NCBI RefSeq assembly: GCF_012958305.1
Contig: NZ_JABBYO010000001.1
Location: 620,001 to 684,000, forward strand
Reading direction: 5' to 3'
Source: Tautonia rosea
GTDB taxonomy: Bacteria > Planctomycetota > Planctomycetia > Isosphaerales > Isosphaeraceae
DNA: 64,000 nucleotides
Below the pieces are notes generated by a model. It had not been told where the DNA came from. It saw only the letters and a program-made list of their open reading frames with translations, and ran no database searches. Position numbers and translations under genes: made by a program. Shown here in pieces: positions 15,642 through 24,461 of this stretch. Position 1 is the first letter of the stretch. Each line of letters opens with the position of its first letter.

Positions 15642-17843
15642 TCACCGTTTTGTCACCGTCATGACTGATTCGTCCATCGCGGCAGCAATCGCCCGGTCGA
15701 GCCTCATGATCTTGTCTCCCGTCGCTCCCGTCTCGCGGTGGACGACGTTCCCCTGTCGGTCGAGGAGAATGAAGGTCGGATAGTATTGAACCTCCATCGC
15801 GCTGGCCACCGGGCAAGGCTGGTCGGTCGGGGCCAGGAGGATCGGATAGTTCAGGCCCAAGCGTCGTGAGAGTCGAGCCAGGGACTTCGGCCCCCCCTCC
15901 CCGTTCCGCTGGTAGGCAATCGAGACGACCCGCAACCGACTGGGACCAAACTGTCGCTGGAGGTCCGCCAGATGAGGCATCGCGGCCACGCACGGATCGC
16001 ACCAGGTGCCCCAGAAACAGAGCAAGATGTGGTCCGATTCCGTCTCTTTGAACTGGAAGCTCTGTCCCTGAAGGTCGGGAAGAATGAAGTCCTCCAGCCG
16101 ATTCCGTGCTGAGTCAAAACGAACAACGGGTTCGACCGAGGGCGTCGTTTCTGAGGCGTCCTGTTCCCTCGACACCCACTTCAGGAGCCCTTTCGACCAG
16201 CGTCCCGGGCCATTGGATTCGGAAGTACCCGCTACTCCTTGCTCGTTCGACGCAACTCCCTCGTTCAACGGACTCGGCGGGGGGAGGTCGGACCATCGGA
16301 AGGTCCGAGTGTTCTCTTGAGCCCTTGGGACTGTATCCCCCGTGATGACCTCCTCTTCAATCGATCTCGGCCTATTTCCTCGGTCGGCATCGGCCATTTT
16401 TGCATCAGGGGAAGGTTCCGAGAAGCTGCTGGACAAGCCGGTCTGAGGCTCGATCTTCGTGTCTCGAGTCAGAAGATTGTCGGAAGAGTCTGAAGGCTCC
16501 GGGAACGTGAATCCCTCTTCAGGAGCGTGAGAGACACCGACCGGGACTCCGGGCTGACTCGCTGGCTCCTCGGTCGCCGGGACAGGCTCGGACGTCGTTT
16601 GTGATCCCGCAGTGATGGATGACCCCGAGCGGATCGGCGCGTCAGGCAGCCGCATTGATCCCGGTTGCGAGTCAATAGCGGTCCTTGAGGGGTACTCAGA
16701 CGCAACTTCACCGGTAAGTTCATCAGTCTCGGGAGGTGCATCTGTCATTAAGAGGGGCGGGTCGGGTTGTTCTCGGTCCTGATCCGTGGCGGGTTCGAAC
16801 CGCCTGACCAGTGGCACGGTTTCAACCGTCGTCCTGGGAGAATCCGACGCCATCGGCCTCGGCTCTGGCAACAGGCGTGTCGCCTTCCTCCCGATTCGAG
16901 CATCCGAGGATCCCTGAGGGACGGTCCTCGACTCATTTCCCGAAGACATCGGCATCGGGAAGTCGTTCGGATCGACATCCGAGGACTCCTGAAGGATTCC
17001 GGGATTTCCCTCGAAGCGATCAGGAACGGCCCCAGTCGCAGAGGAAGATCGCTTCTGATCCTCCGCGATCATGCTCGAAGGTGGTTCGAACGAGCGGTCG
17101 GATTCAGGGAAACGTGCGTCCTCAACCCAGTCATCGAATCGCTGAGATGGATCAAGCGATACCCGGTTGACCGAGTCAAACGGGATCCACCCTGTCCGAT
17201 TCCTTGCTGGTGCCCGATCCGCTCGCACGGGTGACTCAGTCGAGTCCTGCGGTCGATTGTTCAAGATCGAGACCCGTTCCAGGTCCCGATCATTTCGGCT
17301 GTACGAGGCGGCTCTGGAGGATTCCATTCCAGCGCGTGATGTGAACGCTGGTCCTTCCGCACTCTCGACCGAGGCCACTTCGATCCGAACCTTCTCCGAG
17401 GGCGCCGAAACCGACGATCGGCCGAGCAGGAACTCGTTGCCGTCATCCCATTCAGCGATCAAGGTGTACTCTTCGCCGCGACGTAGACCCTTGAGCAGAA
17501 ACTGGCCGGATCGGTTCGTCGTCCCGACCACCTCTCGACCTCCGGGGGTGCCATCAACGGCCAGTCGAACCTGTGCATTGGCGACCGGGACACCGCGATC
17601 ATCGACGACCTGTCCGATGACCTCATCGGGCTCCTCGCCGGCGACAGGCGGGTCGACTCTACTGGAGATCGTCGAAGGAGCTCCCTCCCGGATCGCCAGA
17701 CGTTCCGGACCGATCCCAACCCCGGCAATAGTTCTGACATCCGGACCGCGACCGAGTCCACCCCTGGGCAGATTCCGGCAGCCGGTCAGTCCGACAACCA
17801 GCAGCGCGGTCGTGATGATCCATCCGACCCTTCGCGTCTGCAA
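15642..17843 (-). CDS. Lipoprotein with carboxypeptidase-regulatory-like and TlpA-type thioredoxin domains
   Basis: 733 residues if read from the TTG at 17843-17841. The N-terminus QTRRVGWIITTALLVVGLTGC is a lipoprotein signal with lipobox LTGC. Next comes a CarboxypepD_reg-like beta-sandwich (VIGQVVDDRGVPVANAQVRL, then TTNRSGQFLLKGL). About 400 residues of Ser/Pro/Glu/Asp-rich, probably disordered sequence follow. The C-terminal 150 residues are a TlpA/ResA-type thioredoxin domain, LLCFWGTWCDPCVAAMPHLA, with the WCDPC redox pair, and a cis-proline loop YYPTFILLDRQGN. It likely works as a membrane-anchored thiol-disulfide protein outside the cytoplasmic membrane. The TTG was chosen because GGAGGA lies about 7 bases upstream and it gives a correct signal peptide; an ATG at 17987 would put the lipobox 70 residues in. 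The SirB1-family gene lies just upstream on the same strand. Confidence 0.82.
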   Translation of the reverse strand: MQTRRVGWIITTALLVVGLTGCRNLPRGGLGRGPDVRTIAGVGIGPERLAIREGAPSTISSRVDPPVAGEEPDEVIGQVVDDRGVPVANAQVRLAVDGTPGGREVVGTTNRSGQFLLKGLRRGEEYTLIAEWDDGNEFLLGRSSVSAPSEKVRIEVASVESAEGPAFTSRAGMESSRAASYSRNDRDLERVSILNNRPQDSTESPVRADRAPARNRTGWIPFDSVNRVSLDPSQRFDDWVEDARFPESDRSFEPPSSMIAEDQKRSSSATGAVPDRFEGNPGILQESSDVDPNDFPMPMSSGNESRTVPQGSSDARIGRKATRLLPEPRPMASDSPRTTVETVPLVRRFEPATDQDREQPDPPLLMTDAPPETDELTGEVASEYPSRTAIDSQPGSMRLPDAPIRSGSSITAGSQTTSEPVPATEEPASQPGVPVGVSHAPEEGFTFPEPSDSSDNLLTRDTKIEPQTGLSSSFSEPSPDAKMADADRGNRPRSIEEEVITGDTVPRAQENTRTFRWSDLPPPSPLNEGVASNEQGVAGTSESNGPGRWSKGLLKWVSREQDASETTPSVEPVVRFDSARNRLEDFILPDLQGQSFQFKETESDHILLCFWGTWCDPCVAAMPHLADLQRQFGPSRLRVVSIAYQRNGEGGPKSLARLSRRLGLNYPILLAPTDQPCPVASAMEVQYYPTFILLDRQGNVVHRETGATGDKIMRLDRAIAAAMDESVMTVTKR

Positions 17844-18015
17844 GGACACTCCTCCGTCCCCCTGTTCCGCCCGTCGAAACGGCGGTCCAGAAGGCACTCC
17901 AGCGATCGAGGCGGAACGCGTCCGACCCAAGGACGGGCCGCTCGCCTCTTGCTCCTTCATCTTTCTATCGGCACGCTCTCGGAGCATCTTGAACCGATTG
18001 TGCTTATCGTTTCGA

Positions 18016-18924
18016 TCAGTTCGCCCCTGGACCCCCCTCCTGGGCCTGCCGGTGTCGGGCGTTGAGGATCAAGGCCCGGATCGTTTCGGCATCCGGGGCC
18101 TGTCCGGCTTGCTCCAGATAAGCGGAGAGCTGTTCGATTCCCTCGTCCAGCCGATCGATTCCCAGAGCAACGATCCCGAGGTCTCGCCTATACCCCGCCT
18201 CCTGGGGTTCGAGGGCCACAAGTCGCGTCAAGACGGCGGAGGCCAGCATGGCATCGCCGCTCTGCAAGTGAATGGCGCGGAGGTTCCGGAGCATGCGGGC
18301 CACGACCTCGGCCGTGGACATCGGCCGGAACTGCTCTTCGGAGAGATCGACTACCGTTCCGCTTCGAGAGGAAACGAGGTGCCGACAGCCTTGCCGATCG
18401 AGAATTCTGCCACCTTGGAAAGGATCGATGAACATCGGGTCTTTCAACCCTTGATCGGCCCTGAGCACAAAATGTGCAGGCAGATTCACTCCATCCAGAC
18501 GCAGTCCGAGCCGTTCGGCCACACCCAAGTACAGCACTCCGAGGCTGATCGGAATTCCGGTGCGGCGGTCGAGCACTTCGTTCAGGTAACTGTTGTTGGG
18601 GTCAAAGTAATCGTCGTCGTTCCCCGTAAAGCCTTCCTCGACATACAGGACCCAGTTGATCTGCTGGATCAGCTCCTGTGTCCCAACCTCCTCGGGAATT
18701 CGAAGCCGAACCCGCTTGGCGAGGTCGTTGATCCGTCGCAAGTACGGTTCAAAGACCAGGTCAGGGCATGCGTCTCGGGCGATCTCCAACGCAATTCTCA
18801 CGAGGTCTGCTCGGGAATTTCCCTTGAGAAGCTGGAGAAATTCAGGACTATCGGGAACAAATCGGGGCACGATCGGAGTCTCGGTCGACGGTCGAAGTTC
18901 TCGGAAGCGACGGGGTTCAGCCAC
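18016..18924 (-). CDS. SirB1-family protein (transglutaminase-like plus TPR-like)
   Basis: 302 residues. The central part, INWVLYVEEGFTGNDDDYFD followed by NSYLNEVLDRRTGIPISLGV and GVNLPAHFVLRADQG, is the SirB1-type transglutaminase-like domain. The family usually has Cys in the active-site position, but this segment reads ISLGVLYLG without a Cys, so classical catalysis is doubtful. The C-terminal part (MLRNLRAIHLQSGDAMLASA, LVALEPQEAGYRRDLGIVAL) is a tetratricopeptide-like helical region. The family is widespread and cytoplasmic; its biochemical role is not established. Its stop lies 28 bases before the longest possible start of the TlpA-like gene, so the two form a leftward operon. The 156 bases between it and the transketolase gene must hold divergent promoters. 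Confidence 0.85.
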   Translation of the reverse strand: MAEPRRFRELRPSTETPIVPRFVPDSPEFLQLLKGNSRADLVRIALEIARDACPDLVFEPYLRRINDLAKRVRLRIPEEVGTQELIQQINWVLYVEEGFTGNDDDYFDPNNSYLNEVLDRRTGIPISLGVLYLGVAERLGLRLDGVNLPAHFVLRADQGLKDPMFIDPFQGGRILDRQGCRHLVSSRSGTVVDLSEEQFRPMSTAEVVARMLRNLRAIHLQSGDAMLASAVLTRLVALEPQEAGYRRDLGIVALGIDRLDEGIEQLSAYLEQAGQAPDAETIRALILNARHRQAQEGGPGAN

Positions 18925-19067
18925 GTCTCGACAGGCCTCGACGCCTGCGATAACGATCCTAACACGAGCGTCGAAACACGAACATCAGCCTCGGCTTCAG
19001 GAGAAGCGCTCTTGCCCAAACCGACACGGGATCCTTATGTTCAAGGGCCGTTTCGACGACGCATCCT

Positions 19068-19073
19068 GGAGGA
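19068..19073 (+). promoter_or_regulatory. Ribosome binding site deciding the transketolase N-subunit start
   Basis: GGAGGA, 7 bases before GTG at 19081. It supports this start over a very long in-frame extension that runs antisense through two other genes. Confidence 0.7.
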
Positions 19074-19080
19074 ATTGACC

Positions 19081-19917
19081 GTGCCCGCCAACCTCGAAGA
19101 GCTGAAACAGCGCGCCAAGGCCATTCGCATCGAGATTCTCAAGAGCACGACCGAGGCCGGGTCAGGACACCCGAGCAGTTCGATGTCGGCCGCCGAGGTG
19201 GTGACGGCGCTGTACTTCGGCGGGTTCATGAACTACGACCCGAAGCAACCTCATTGGCCCGATCGCGACCGCTTCATCCTCTCCAAGGGGCACGCCGCAC
19301 CAGTCCTCTATGCGGCGATGGCCGAAGCGGGTTACTTCCCAAAAGATCAGTTGATGACCCTCCGCAAGCTGGGTAGCCCGCTGGAAGGGCACCCGAACAT
19401 GAAACGCCTGCCGGGGATTGAGGCCTCAACCGGTTCGCTCGGTCAAGGGCTCTCGATCGGGGTCGGCCACGCCCTGGCCGCTCGGGTCGATGGCAAGTCG
19501 TACCATACCTATGTGATGACTGGTGACGGCGAGCTGGGCCAGGGCCAGATCTGGGAAGCCGCCGCCTCAGCCGCGAAGTACAAGCTCGAGAACCTGACCT
19601 GCATCGTCGACCGCAACCACTTCCAGCAGACCGGCGCTGCCGAAGACGTGCTGAACATGGACCCGATCGACGGCAAGTTTGCCGCCTTCGGCTGGCACAC
19701 CCAGGTCATCAACGGGAATGACATGAACGAGGTCGTGACCGCCCTGGAACGCGTCCGAGCGGTGAAAGGGCAGCCAACCTGCATCGTCTCCTTGACCCAC
19801 AAGGGCCAGGGAATGCTCAAGCTTCTGGAAAAGCTTGGCGACACGAACTTCCACGGCAAGCCGATGAAGCCTCAGGATCTCGACGAGGCGATTGCCGAGG
19901 TCGAAGCAAGCGCTTGA
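19081..19917 (+). CDS. Transketolase, N-terminal (TPP-binding) subunit
   Basis: 278 residues from a GTG. It carries the first half of transketolase: SGHPSSSMSAAEVVTALYFG, FILSKGHAAPVLYAAMAE, GSLGQGLSIGVGHALAARVD, and the TPP/Mg site GDGELGQGQIWEAAASAAKY (GDG at residues 148-150) with the Asn in VDRNHFQQTG. Together with the next gene it makes a heteromeric transketolase, moving two-carbon ketol units between sugar phosphates in the pentose phosphate pathway. The split form, about 280 plus 320 residues, occurs in many bacteria and archaea. The gap to the C-terminal subunit gene is 79 bases, and both are surely co-transcribed. Codon use and GC are like the neighbours. Confidence 0.96.
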   Translation: MPANLEELKQRAKAIRIEILKSTTEAGSGHPSSSMSAAEVVTALYFGGFMNYDPKQPHWPDRDRFILSKGHAAPVLYAAMAEAGYFPKDQLMTLRKLGSPLEGHPNMKRLPGIEASTGSLGQGLSIGVGHALAARVDGKSYHTYVMTGDGELGQGQIWEAAASAAKYKLENLTCIVDRNHFQQTGAAEDVLNMDPIDGKFAAFGWHTQVINGNDMNEVVTALERVRAVKGQPTCIVSLTHKGQGMLKLLEKLGDTNFHGKPMKPQDLDEAIAEVEASA

Positions 19918-19996
19918 ACGTGGCTGAGCCTTCGACCCAATACGCAACGATCGAACATTCAAGAATATTCCACACAAGACAAAGGTGACATTACTC

Positions 19997-20977
19997 ATGG
20001 CGGGCGCTTCCTCTGCGTTGCAGTCCAAGCGAGCGATTGGCAAGGCCACCCGGGACGCGTTCGGCCGTGCCCTGGAGGCGCTCGGCGGCGACTATCCGAA
20101 CGTGGTCGTAGTCGATGCCGACGTTTCCAACTCGACCCGAACCGAATGGTTCGGCAAGAAGTTTCCCGACCGCTTCTTCAATATTGGTATTGCCGAAAGC
20201 AACCTCGTCGGCATTGCCGGCGGTCTCGCCTCGTGCGGGAAAACTCCGGTGATCGCCAGCTTCGCCGCGTTTATTCTCTGCAACGCGTATGATCAGTTGC
20301 GGATGGCAGTCGCCTATCCGAAGCTGAATGTCAAGGTGGTCGGCAGCCACGCGGGGATCTCCATCGGCGAGGATGGTGCCTCGCAGATGGGAATCGAGGA
20401 CGTGAGCCTCGCCTGCTCCTTGCCGGGATTCGTTGTGGTCGTCACCGCCGACGAGGCCTCGACCCGAGCGGCCACCAAGGCGATTCTCGACTACCAGGGG
20501 CCGGTCTATCTGCGTACCGGCCGCCCCGACGTACCCAAGGTTTACACCGACGAACAGGCTCCGTTCACGATTGGCAAGGCGAACGTCCTCCGCGAAGGAA
20601 GCGATGTTAGCATTATTGCCTATGGCTTGATGGTTGCCTCCGCGCTCGATGCCGCTGACGAACTCGCCGGAAAGGGAATCGAGGCTCGCGTCATTGACAT
20701 GCACACGATCAAGCCGCTCGACCGAGAGGCGGTGCTCGCCGCGGCTCGGGAGACAGGAGCCATCGTCGTGGCCGAGGAGCACCTGGCCCACGGCGGACTC
20801 GGCAGTGTCGTGGCGATGGCCATTGCCGAAGCTCAGCCGGTGCCCATCCGCTACGTCAATCTCAACGACTCGTTTGGCGAGAGTGGATCGCCCGAGGCCT
20901 TGCTTGAGAAATACGGCCTGACTGCCTCACGGGTTGTCGAGGCCGCGGAAGCCGCCGTTCTCGCCAAGAAGGCCTGA
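19997..20977 (+). CDS. Transketolase, C-terminal (pyrimidine-binding) subunit
   Basis: 326 residues from the ATG at 19997, preceded by AAGGTG. It holds the pyrimidine-binding domain: ALGGDYPNVVVVDADVSNST, FNIGIAESNLVGIAGGLASC with the catalytic Glu (IAESN), and VGSHAGISIGEDGASQMGIE with the conserved His. The C-terminal transketolase domain follows (VSIIAYGLMVASALDAADEL, VVAEEHLAHGGLGSVVAMA). It completes the active site at the interface with the N-terminal subunit. The annotated alternative GTG 12 bases upstream is possible but less well spaced. A hairpin 34 bases after the stop ends the unit. Confidence 0.96.
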   Translation: MAGASSALQSKRAIGKATRDAFGRALEALGGDYPNVVVVDADVSNSTRTEWFGKKFPDRFFNIGIAESNLVGIAGGLASCGKTPVIASFAAFILCNAYDQLRMAVAYPKLNVKVVGSHAGISIGEDGASQMGIEDVSLACSLPGFVVVVTADEASTRAATKAILDYQGPVYLRTGRPDVPKVYTDEQAPFTIGKANVLREGSDVSIIAYGLMVASALDAADELAGKGIEARVIDMHTIKPLDREAVLAAARETGAIVVAEEHLAHGGLGSVVAMAIAEAQPVPIRYVNLNDSFGESGSPEALLEKYGLTASRVVEAAEAAVLAKKA

Positions 20978-21010
20978 TCCGACCGGAATCAACCGCAGGA
21001 TTGACAATCA

Positions 21011-21041
21011 CCGGAGCTTTACGGATTGGCGTAAGCTCCGG
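21011..21041. terminator. Bidirectional hairpin between transketolase and GT2 genes
   Basis: Inverted repeat CCGGAGCTT(T)ACG / CGTAAGCTCCGG with one bulged T and a short GATTGG loop. It overlaps the stop codon of the leftward GT2 gene and lies 34 bases after the transketolase stop, so it can end both convergent transcripts. Confidence 0.6.
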
Positions 21042-22035
21042 CCTTCATCGGTTGAGCAAGATGATCGACCGCTGCCTGAACCGGTGCGACCCCCAGCCGA
21101 AAGTTCGGCTTTGAAACAGCCGTACTGGCAAGCCCTCGCCGATGAGCCCGACACTTCAGGAATCGGGGAAGCTCGGCGACCGCATCACATTTACCAAGCA
21201 AAAACGCACCCGCCCTTCCCTTCGACAGCTTCCAGAGCAGTTGGACGGCGAGGAATCCCAGATGCGGGATCAACGCTGCGGCCAACCAGCCCAGCGGCAA
21301 ATTCGACCAGAACAGGGCCTCGGCATTCTTTGCCATGCGGCGGTGTAGGCTCGGGTTTCCGTGGTCATAGGTGGCGGAGACATCGTGCAAGATTCGGCAT
21401 TCCGGCTCGAAGACGCAACGATACCCCGCCCATCTCAGACGAAAGGCCAGATCGACATCCTCATAGTACGACCCGTACGAAGGGTCGAACGGACCAACCT
21501 TGCGTAGGGCCTCGGCCCGGTAGAAGGCGCTTGACGCGCTCGCTCCGAAGACCTCTCCTGAGGGTTCGACCCTCCATCGCTCGGCCGGCTGGCGGTGCCC
21601 TCGCTTTGATGGCCAGCCGAAGAAGGCATAGCAATCACCGGCGGAATCAACCCGATCAGGCTGGGATCGGACAAGGACCAGCGGCGCGACTGATCCGACA
21701 TGGGCATCTTCAAACGGTGCAAGCCCCGCCTCGGCCCAGCCTTCGCAAACCTCGGCATCATTATTCAAGAGCTGGATGATCGAGCCCCGGGCTGCGGCGA
21801 TCCCGGCATTGGCGGCCACGCAGAAGCCCCCGTTCCGTTCCAGGCGGATCAGACGGACTTCGGGAGCGTGTGCCTTGACCCAGTCGGCCGAGCCGTCGAG
21901 CGAGGCATCATCGACGACAATCACCTCCAGGTGCAGCCCTTCGGGGCGGTGCACGCGGAGGCTTTCCAGGCAAGCGGGTAGCAGGTTTCGGCCGTTATGC
22001 GTGGGTATCACGACCGAGAGCGTCGGTCGGTTCAC
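21019..22035 (-). CDS. Family 2 glycosyltransferase
   Basis: 338 residues. The GT-A nucleotide-sugar fold starts LSVVIPTHNGRNLLPACLES and continues with LEVIVVDDASLDGSADWV, then NGGFCVAANAGIAAARG and LLNNDAEVCEGW (the DxD-like metal site). The acceptor region has YGSYYEDVDLAFRLRWAGYR, the ED motif in which Asp is usually the base. This is the rhamnosyltransferase/WbbL-like branch of GT2, cytoplasmic or membrane-associated, adding a sugar to a growing chain. A hydrophobic segment near residue 245-265 (LGWLAAALIPHLGFLAVQLL) may associate with the membrane. It overlaps the end of the sugar-1-phosphate transferase gene by 41 bases, so the two are coupled. Confidence 0.9.
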   Translation of the reverse strand: MNRPTLSVVIPTHNGRNLLPACLESLRVHRPEGLHLEVIVVDDASLDGSADWVKAHAPEVRLIRLERNGGFCVAANAGIAAARGSIIQLLNNDAEVCEGWAEAGLAPFEDAHVGSVAPLVLVRSQPDRVDSAGDCYAFFGWPSKRGHRQPAERWRVEPSGEVFGASASSAFYRAEALRKVGPFDPSYGSYYEDVDLAFRLRWAGYRCVFEPECRILHDVSATYDHGNPSLHRRMAKNAEALFWSNLPLGWLAAALIPHLGFLAVQLLWKLSKGRAGAFLLGKCDAVAELPRFLKCRAHRRGLASTAVSKPNFRLGVAPVQAAVDHLAQPMKAGAYANP

Positions 22036-23110
22036 GGTCTACCCTCCGGTTGCGAGGCATACCCCAATCCACCTTGCCGAAGGCGACGTGCAGGGCGGTC
22101 ATGAACAGAATTTTGATGTCGAGCCAGAAGGACCAGCGGCGCACGTAGTCAAGGTCATACTGAAGTCGCTTCCTGATCGACGTTCGGCCCCGCCAACCAT
22201 GCACCTGAGCCCAGCCTGTCAGTCCGACCGGAACCACATGGCGCAACGGGTAATCCGGCACCTCCTCTTGAAATCGCTCGACGAAGATCGGTCGCTCGGG
22301 ACGAGGCCCGACAAGGCTCATCTCACCTTTCAGGATGTTGATCAGTTGTGGCAGCTCGTCAAGACAGGTATGCCGCAGCCAGTCACCGATCGGCGTGCAT
22401 CGGTCGTCGTGGTTTGCGGCCCAAATGGGGCCGGTCTCGATCTCGGCGTTCGGTTTCATGCTGCGAAACTTGATGATCTTGAACAGTCTGCCACCCTGCC
22501 CGATTCGTTCCTGGGTGTAGAAGATCGGCCAACCCGAGGTCTTGTAAATCAGTAGAGCGATAGCCGCAAAGAGCGGAGAGAGCACCAGAAGGCCGAGTGC
22601 CGCGAAGGCCAGATCGAGCAGTCGCTTGGCGATTCGGCCCGTGTGAATCGACTCGCCGATGGTGTGCGAAGGTTGGTAGCGGTGGTGAGGGATGTCAGTT
22701 CGAGAACCAATCGCGTGTGAGGGGGTTCCCGTCTCGTCAGACATCCAGTGCACTCGTAGCTCGGGGTTTTGGAGCGCATGAAGTTCCGGATCGGAATTCC
22801 GGCTCGGGTGATCGGAGAGTGCCACGATGATATGCGTTGCCCGAGAACTCCGGATCACTTCCGAGAGTCGTTCCAGGCGGCCAAGGACCGGAATCGGCTC
22901 GGAGCCGGGATGAATGGCCAGTTGTCGCCCTCGGCCCGAGCGATCCACGAACCCGACGATCCGTAATCCAGACCAGGGACGTTGATCGAGCATGGTTCCC
23001 AGGCGCCGAAGCCGGCGACGTGCCCCGACGATCAAGACGCGCCCCGATTCCGAAGAACCGCTTGCCCGGGACGAGACGGAGGGCTGATCAGGGGAGGATG
23101 ATTCCTTCAT
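21995..23110 (-). CDS. Polyprenyl-phosphate sugar-1-phosphate transferase (short form)
   Basis: 371 residues. Residues about 20-150 form a CoA-binding-like Rossmann domain (GRVLIVGARRRLRRLGTML, then PIPVLGRLERLSEVIRSS). A membrane helix at about 165-190 (LDLAFAALGLLVLSPLFAAI) and the catalytic bacterial sugar transferase domain follow: YTQERIGQGGRLFKIIKFRS, CLDELPQLINILKGEMSLVG, GPRPERPIF, LTGWAQVHGWRG. The enzyme starts a surface-polysaccharide repeat unit by putting sugar-1-phosphate on undecaprenyl phosphate. The family members with this Rossmann domain normally have four N-terminal membrane helices; here they are missing and the protein begins with a polar Ser-rich stretch. It is first in the leftward arm of the locus and overlaps the GT2 gene that follows. 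Confidence 0.92.
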   Translation of the reverse strand: MKESSSPDQPSVSSRASGSSESGRVLIVGARRRLRRLGTMLDQRPWSGLRIVGFVDRSGRGRQLAIHPGSEPIPVLGRLERLSEVIRSSRATHIIVALSDHPSRNSDPELHALQNPELRVHWMSDETGTPSHAIGSRTDIPHHRYQPSHTIGESIHTGRIAKRLLDLAFAALGLLVLSPLFAAIALLIYKTSGWPIFYTQERIGQGGRLFKIIKFRSMKPNAEIETGPIWAANHDDRCTPIGDWLRHTCLDELPQLINILKGEMSLVGPRPERPIFVERFQEEVPDYPLRHVVPVGLTGWAQVHGWRGRTSIRKRLQYDLDYVRRWSFWLDIKILFMTALHVAFGKVDWGMPRNRRVDREPTDALGRDTHA

Positions 23111-23295
23111 CGGGTCTGCACCGTTCCCTCGGTGTCGTGGGAAGCGGCCGGATTCGAGCCGGCCACGCGATTACCGCGAAATCGGCCTTCAGCGAATCGG
23201 CTCAAGCGTTACCATCGGTCTGGTTGTCCTGGAGATTCCAGAGATTCTTACGAATCCTTCTCCGGCGCCATTTCCCGAACGAGGGCCGAGCTCGG
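23111..23295. promoter_or_regulatory. Divergent promoter region of the polysaccharide locus
   Basis: 185 bases between the leftward sugar-1-phosphate transferase and the rightward GT2 gene. Both arms of the locus must start from here. No clear -35/-10 pair or operator palindrome could be assigned by eye. Confidence 0.45.
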
Positions 23296-24384
23296 ATGAC
23301 CATCGCAACGCTCGAAGGGCCGCAATGCCCAACGCCCCCGACTCTGGCGATTGTGATCGTCAACTTCAACTCCTGGCCCGATTGCGAGCGTCTGGTTGAG
23401 GCGATGGCGAGTTCTCTGGAGCGGATCGACGGCCGTTGCGAGCTGATCCTGGTCGACAATGCCTCGGAGACTCCGCCGCCATCCCATTTCGAGAACCGAT
23501 CGGGGATTCAGATCATTCTGTGCCCTGACAATGCCGGTTTTGCGGCAGGAGTCAATACGGCTTGGCGACGGACTACCGCGCGTTGGCTGCTTCTCCTGAA
23601 TCCAGACACCTTTGCCGACGCCGATTTTCCCGAGAAAATTCTTCACCGAATCGCCTTCTACGAGGCCAGGACCGAGGGTCCTCCGGGTCTTGTCGGTTTC
23701 GCCTTGAGCAACGAAGACGGAACCCGGCAACACTCGGTAGGATCATTCCCGACACTGGCCGGCTGCCTTCGCGAAGTCTGGACCCCGCGATCACGTAGGA
23801 AGTACTGGTCGCTGGGCCGAACACGACCCGGACCCGTTCCCTGGGTGACAGGAGCCTGTCTGCTCGTTCAGGCGTCGGTCATGGAGCAGATCGGGGGGAT
23901 GGACGAAGACTTCTTCCTGTACCATGAAGAAGTCGCGCTGTGTCGCTTGGCAAGGGATCGGGGATGGACCGTTGAGTTCGACGACTCGATCACGCTCGGG
24001 CACCTCCGCCCCTTGCAGTCGAGACGGGTGAACCCGGTGCTTCGGGTCGTGACGCGACACAGTAAGTTGCTGTATTTCCTGAAGTTCCGTCCACGCTGGG
24101 AAGCGAGGATCTTGGCCTGGGTGATCACCTTTGAGGCGCATGTCCGTCATGCCTGGTGCCGGTGGATCGGCCAGACGGAAGACGCGAACGCGTGGAGGGC
24201 TGTCGGATCGATTGCCCGGACGCTCGGCTCGGATCGAGGGCTCCGGGGGATCGAGGTACGCCGGTTTGCCGAACAAAGCGTTCGAGACACGGCCCCCGGC
24301 TGCCGCATGGGGTCCCGTCGAAGGCTCAAGGGATCCCGCGGGGATCGGCCGATTCGCCTCGACGCTCGGAAGCGATCGCGGTAA
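23296..24384 (+). CDS. Family 2 glycosyltransferase
   Basis: 362 residues from the ATG at 23296. The GT-A fold is clear: LAIVIVNFNSWPDCERLVEA, RCELILVDNASETPPPSHFE, DNAGFAAGVNTAWRRTTARW and LLLNPDTFADADFPEK (DxD-like). The acceptor-side motif is GGMDEDFFLYHEEVALCRLA, with the HEE pair typical of the WbbL/rhamnosyl branch. The C-terminal 80 residues are strongly basic. Frames open further upstream but those residues are antisense to the sugar transferase and do not resemble anything. It opens the rightward arm of the locus; the next gene starts 77 bases after its stop. Confidence 0.9.
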   Translation: MTIATLEGPQCPTPPTLAIVIVNFNSWPDCERLVEAMASSLERIDGRCELILVDNASETPPPSHFENRSGIQIILCPDNAGFAAGVNTAWRRTTARWLLLLNPDTFADADFPEKILHRIAFYEARTEGPPGLVGFALSNEDGTRQHSVGSFPTLAGCLREVWTPRSRRKYWSLGRTRPGPVPWVTGACLLVQASVMEQIGGMDEDFFLYHEEVALCRLARDRGWTVEFDDSITLGHLRPLQSRRVNPVLRVVTRHSKLLYFLKFRPRWEARILAWVITFEAHVRHAWCRWIGQTEDANAWRAVGSIARTLGSDRGLRGIEVRRFAEQSVRDTAPGCRMGSRRRLKGSRGDRPIRLDARKRSR

Positions 24385-24461
24385 AACCCGCTGATCAGAG
24401 AACCATCCTGCCACGAATCGTGACGGGAGGCTGGGGATCTCGCGTCCCAGGGAGGGGTCGC

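Noticed and set aside
17167-19080. A 638-codon open stretch in frame before the transketolase N-subunit
   Set aside because: It runs antisense through the thioredoxin lipoprotein and SirB1 genes, has no family features, and the GTG at 19081 has a strong ribosome site and the correct family start.
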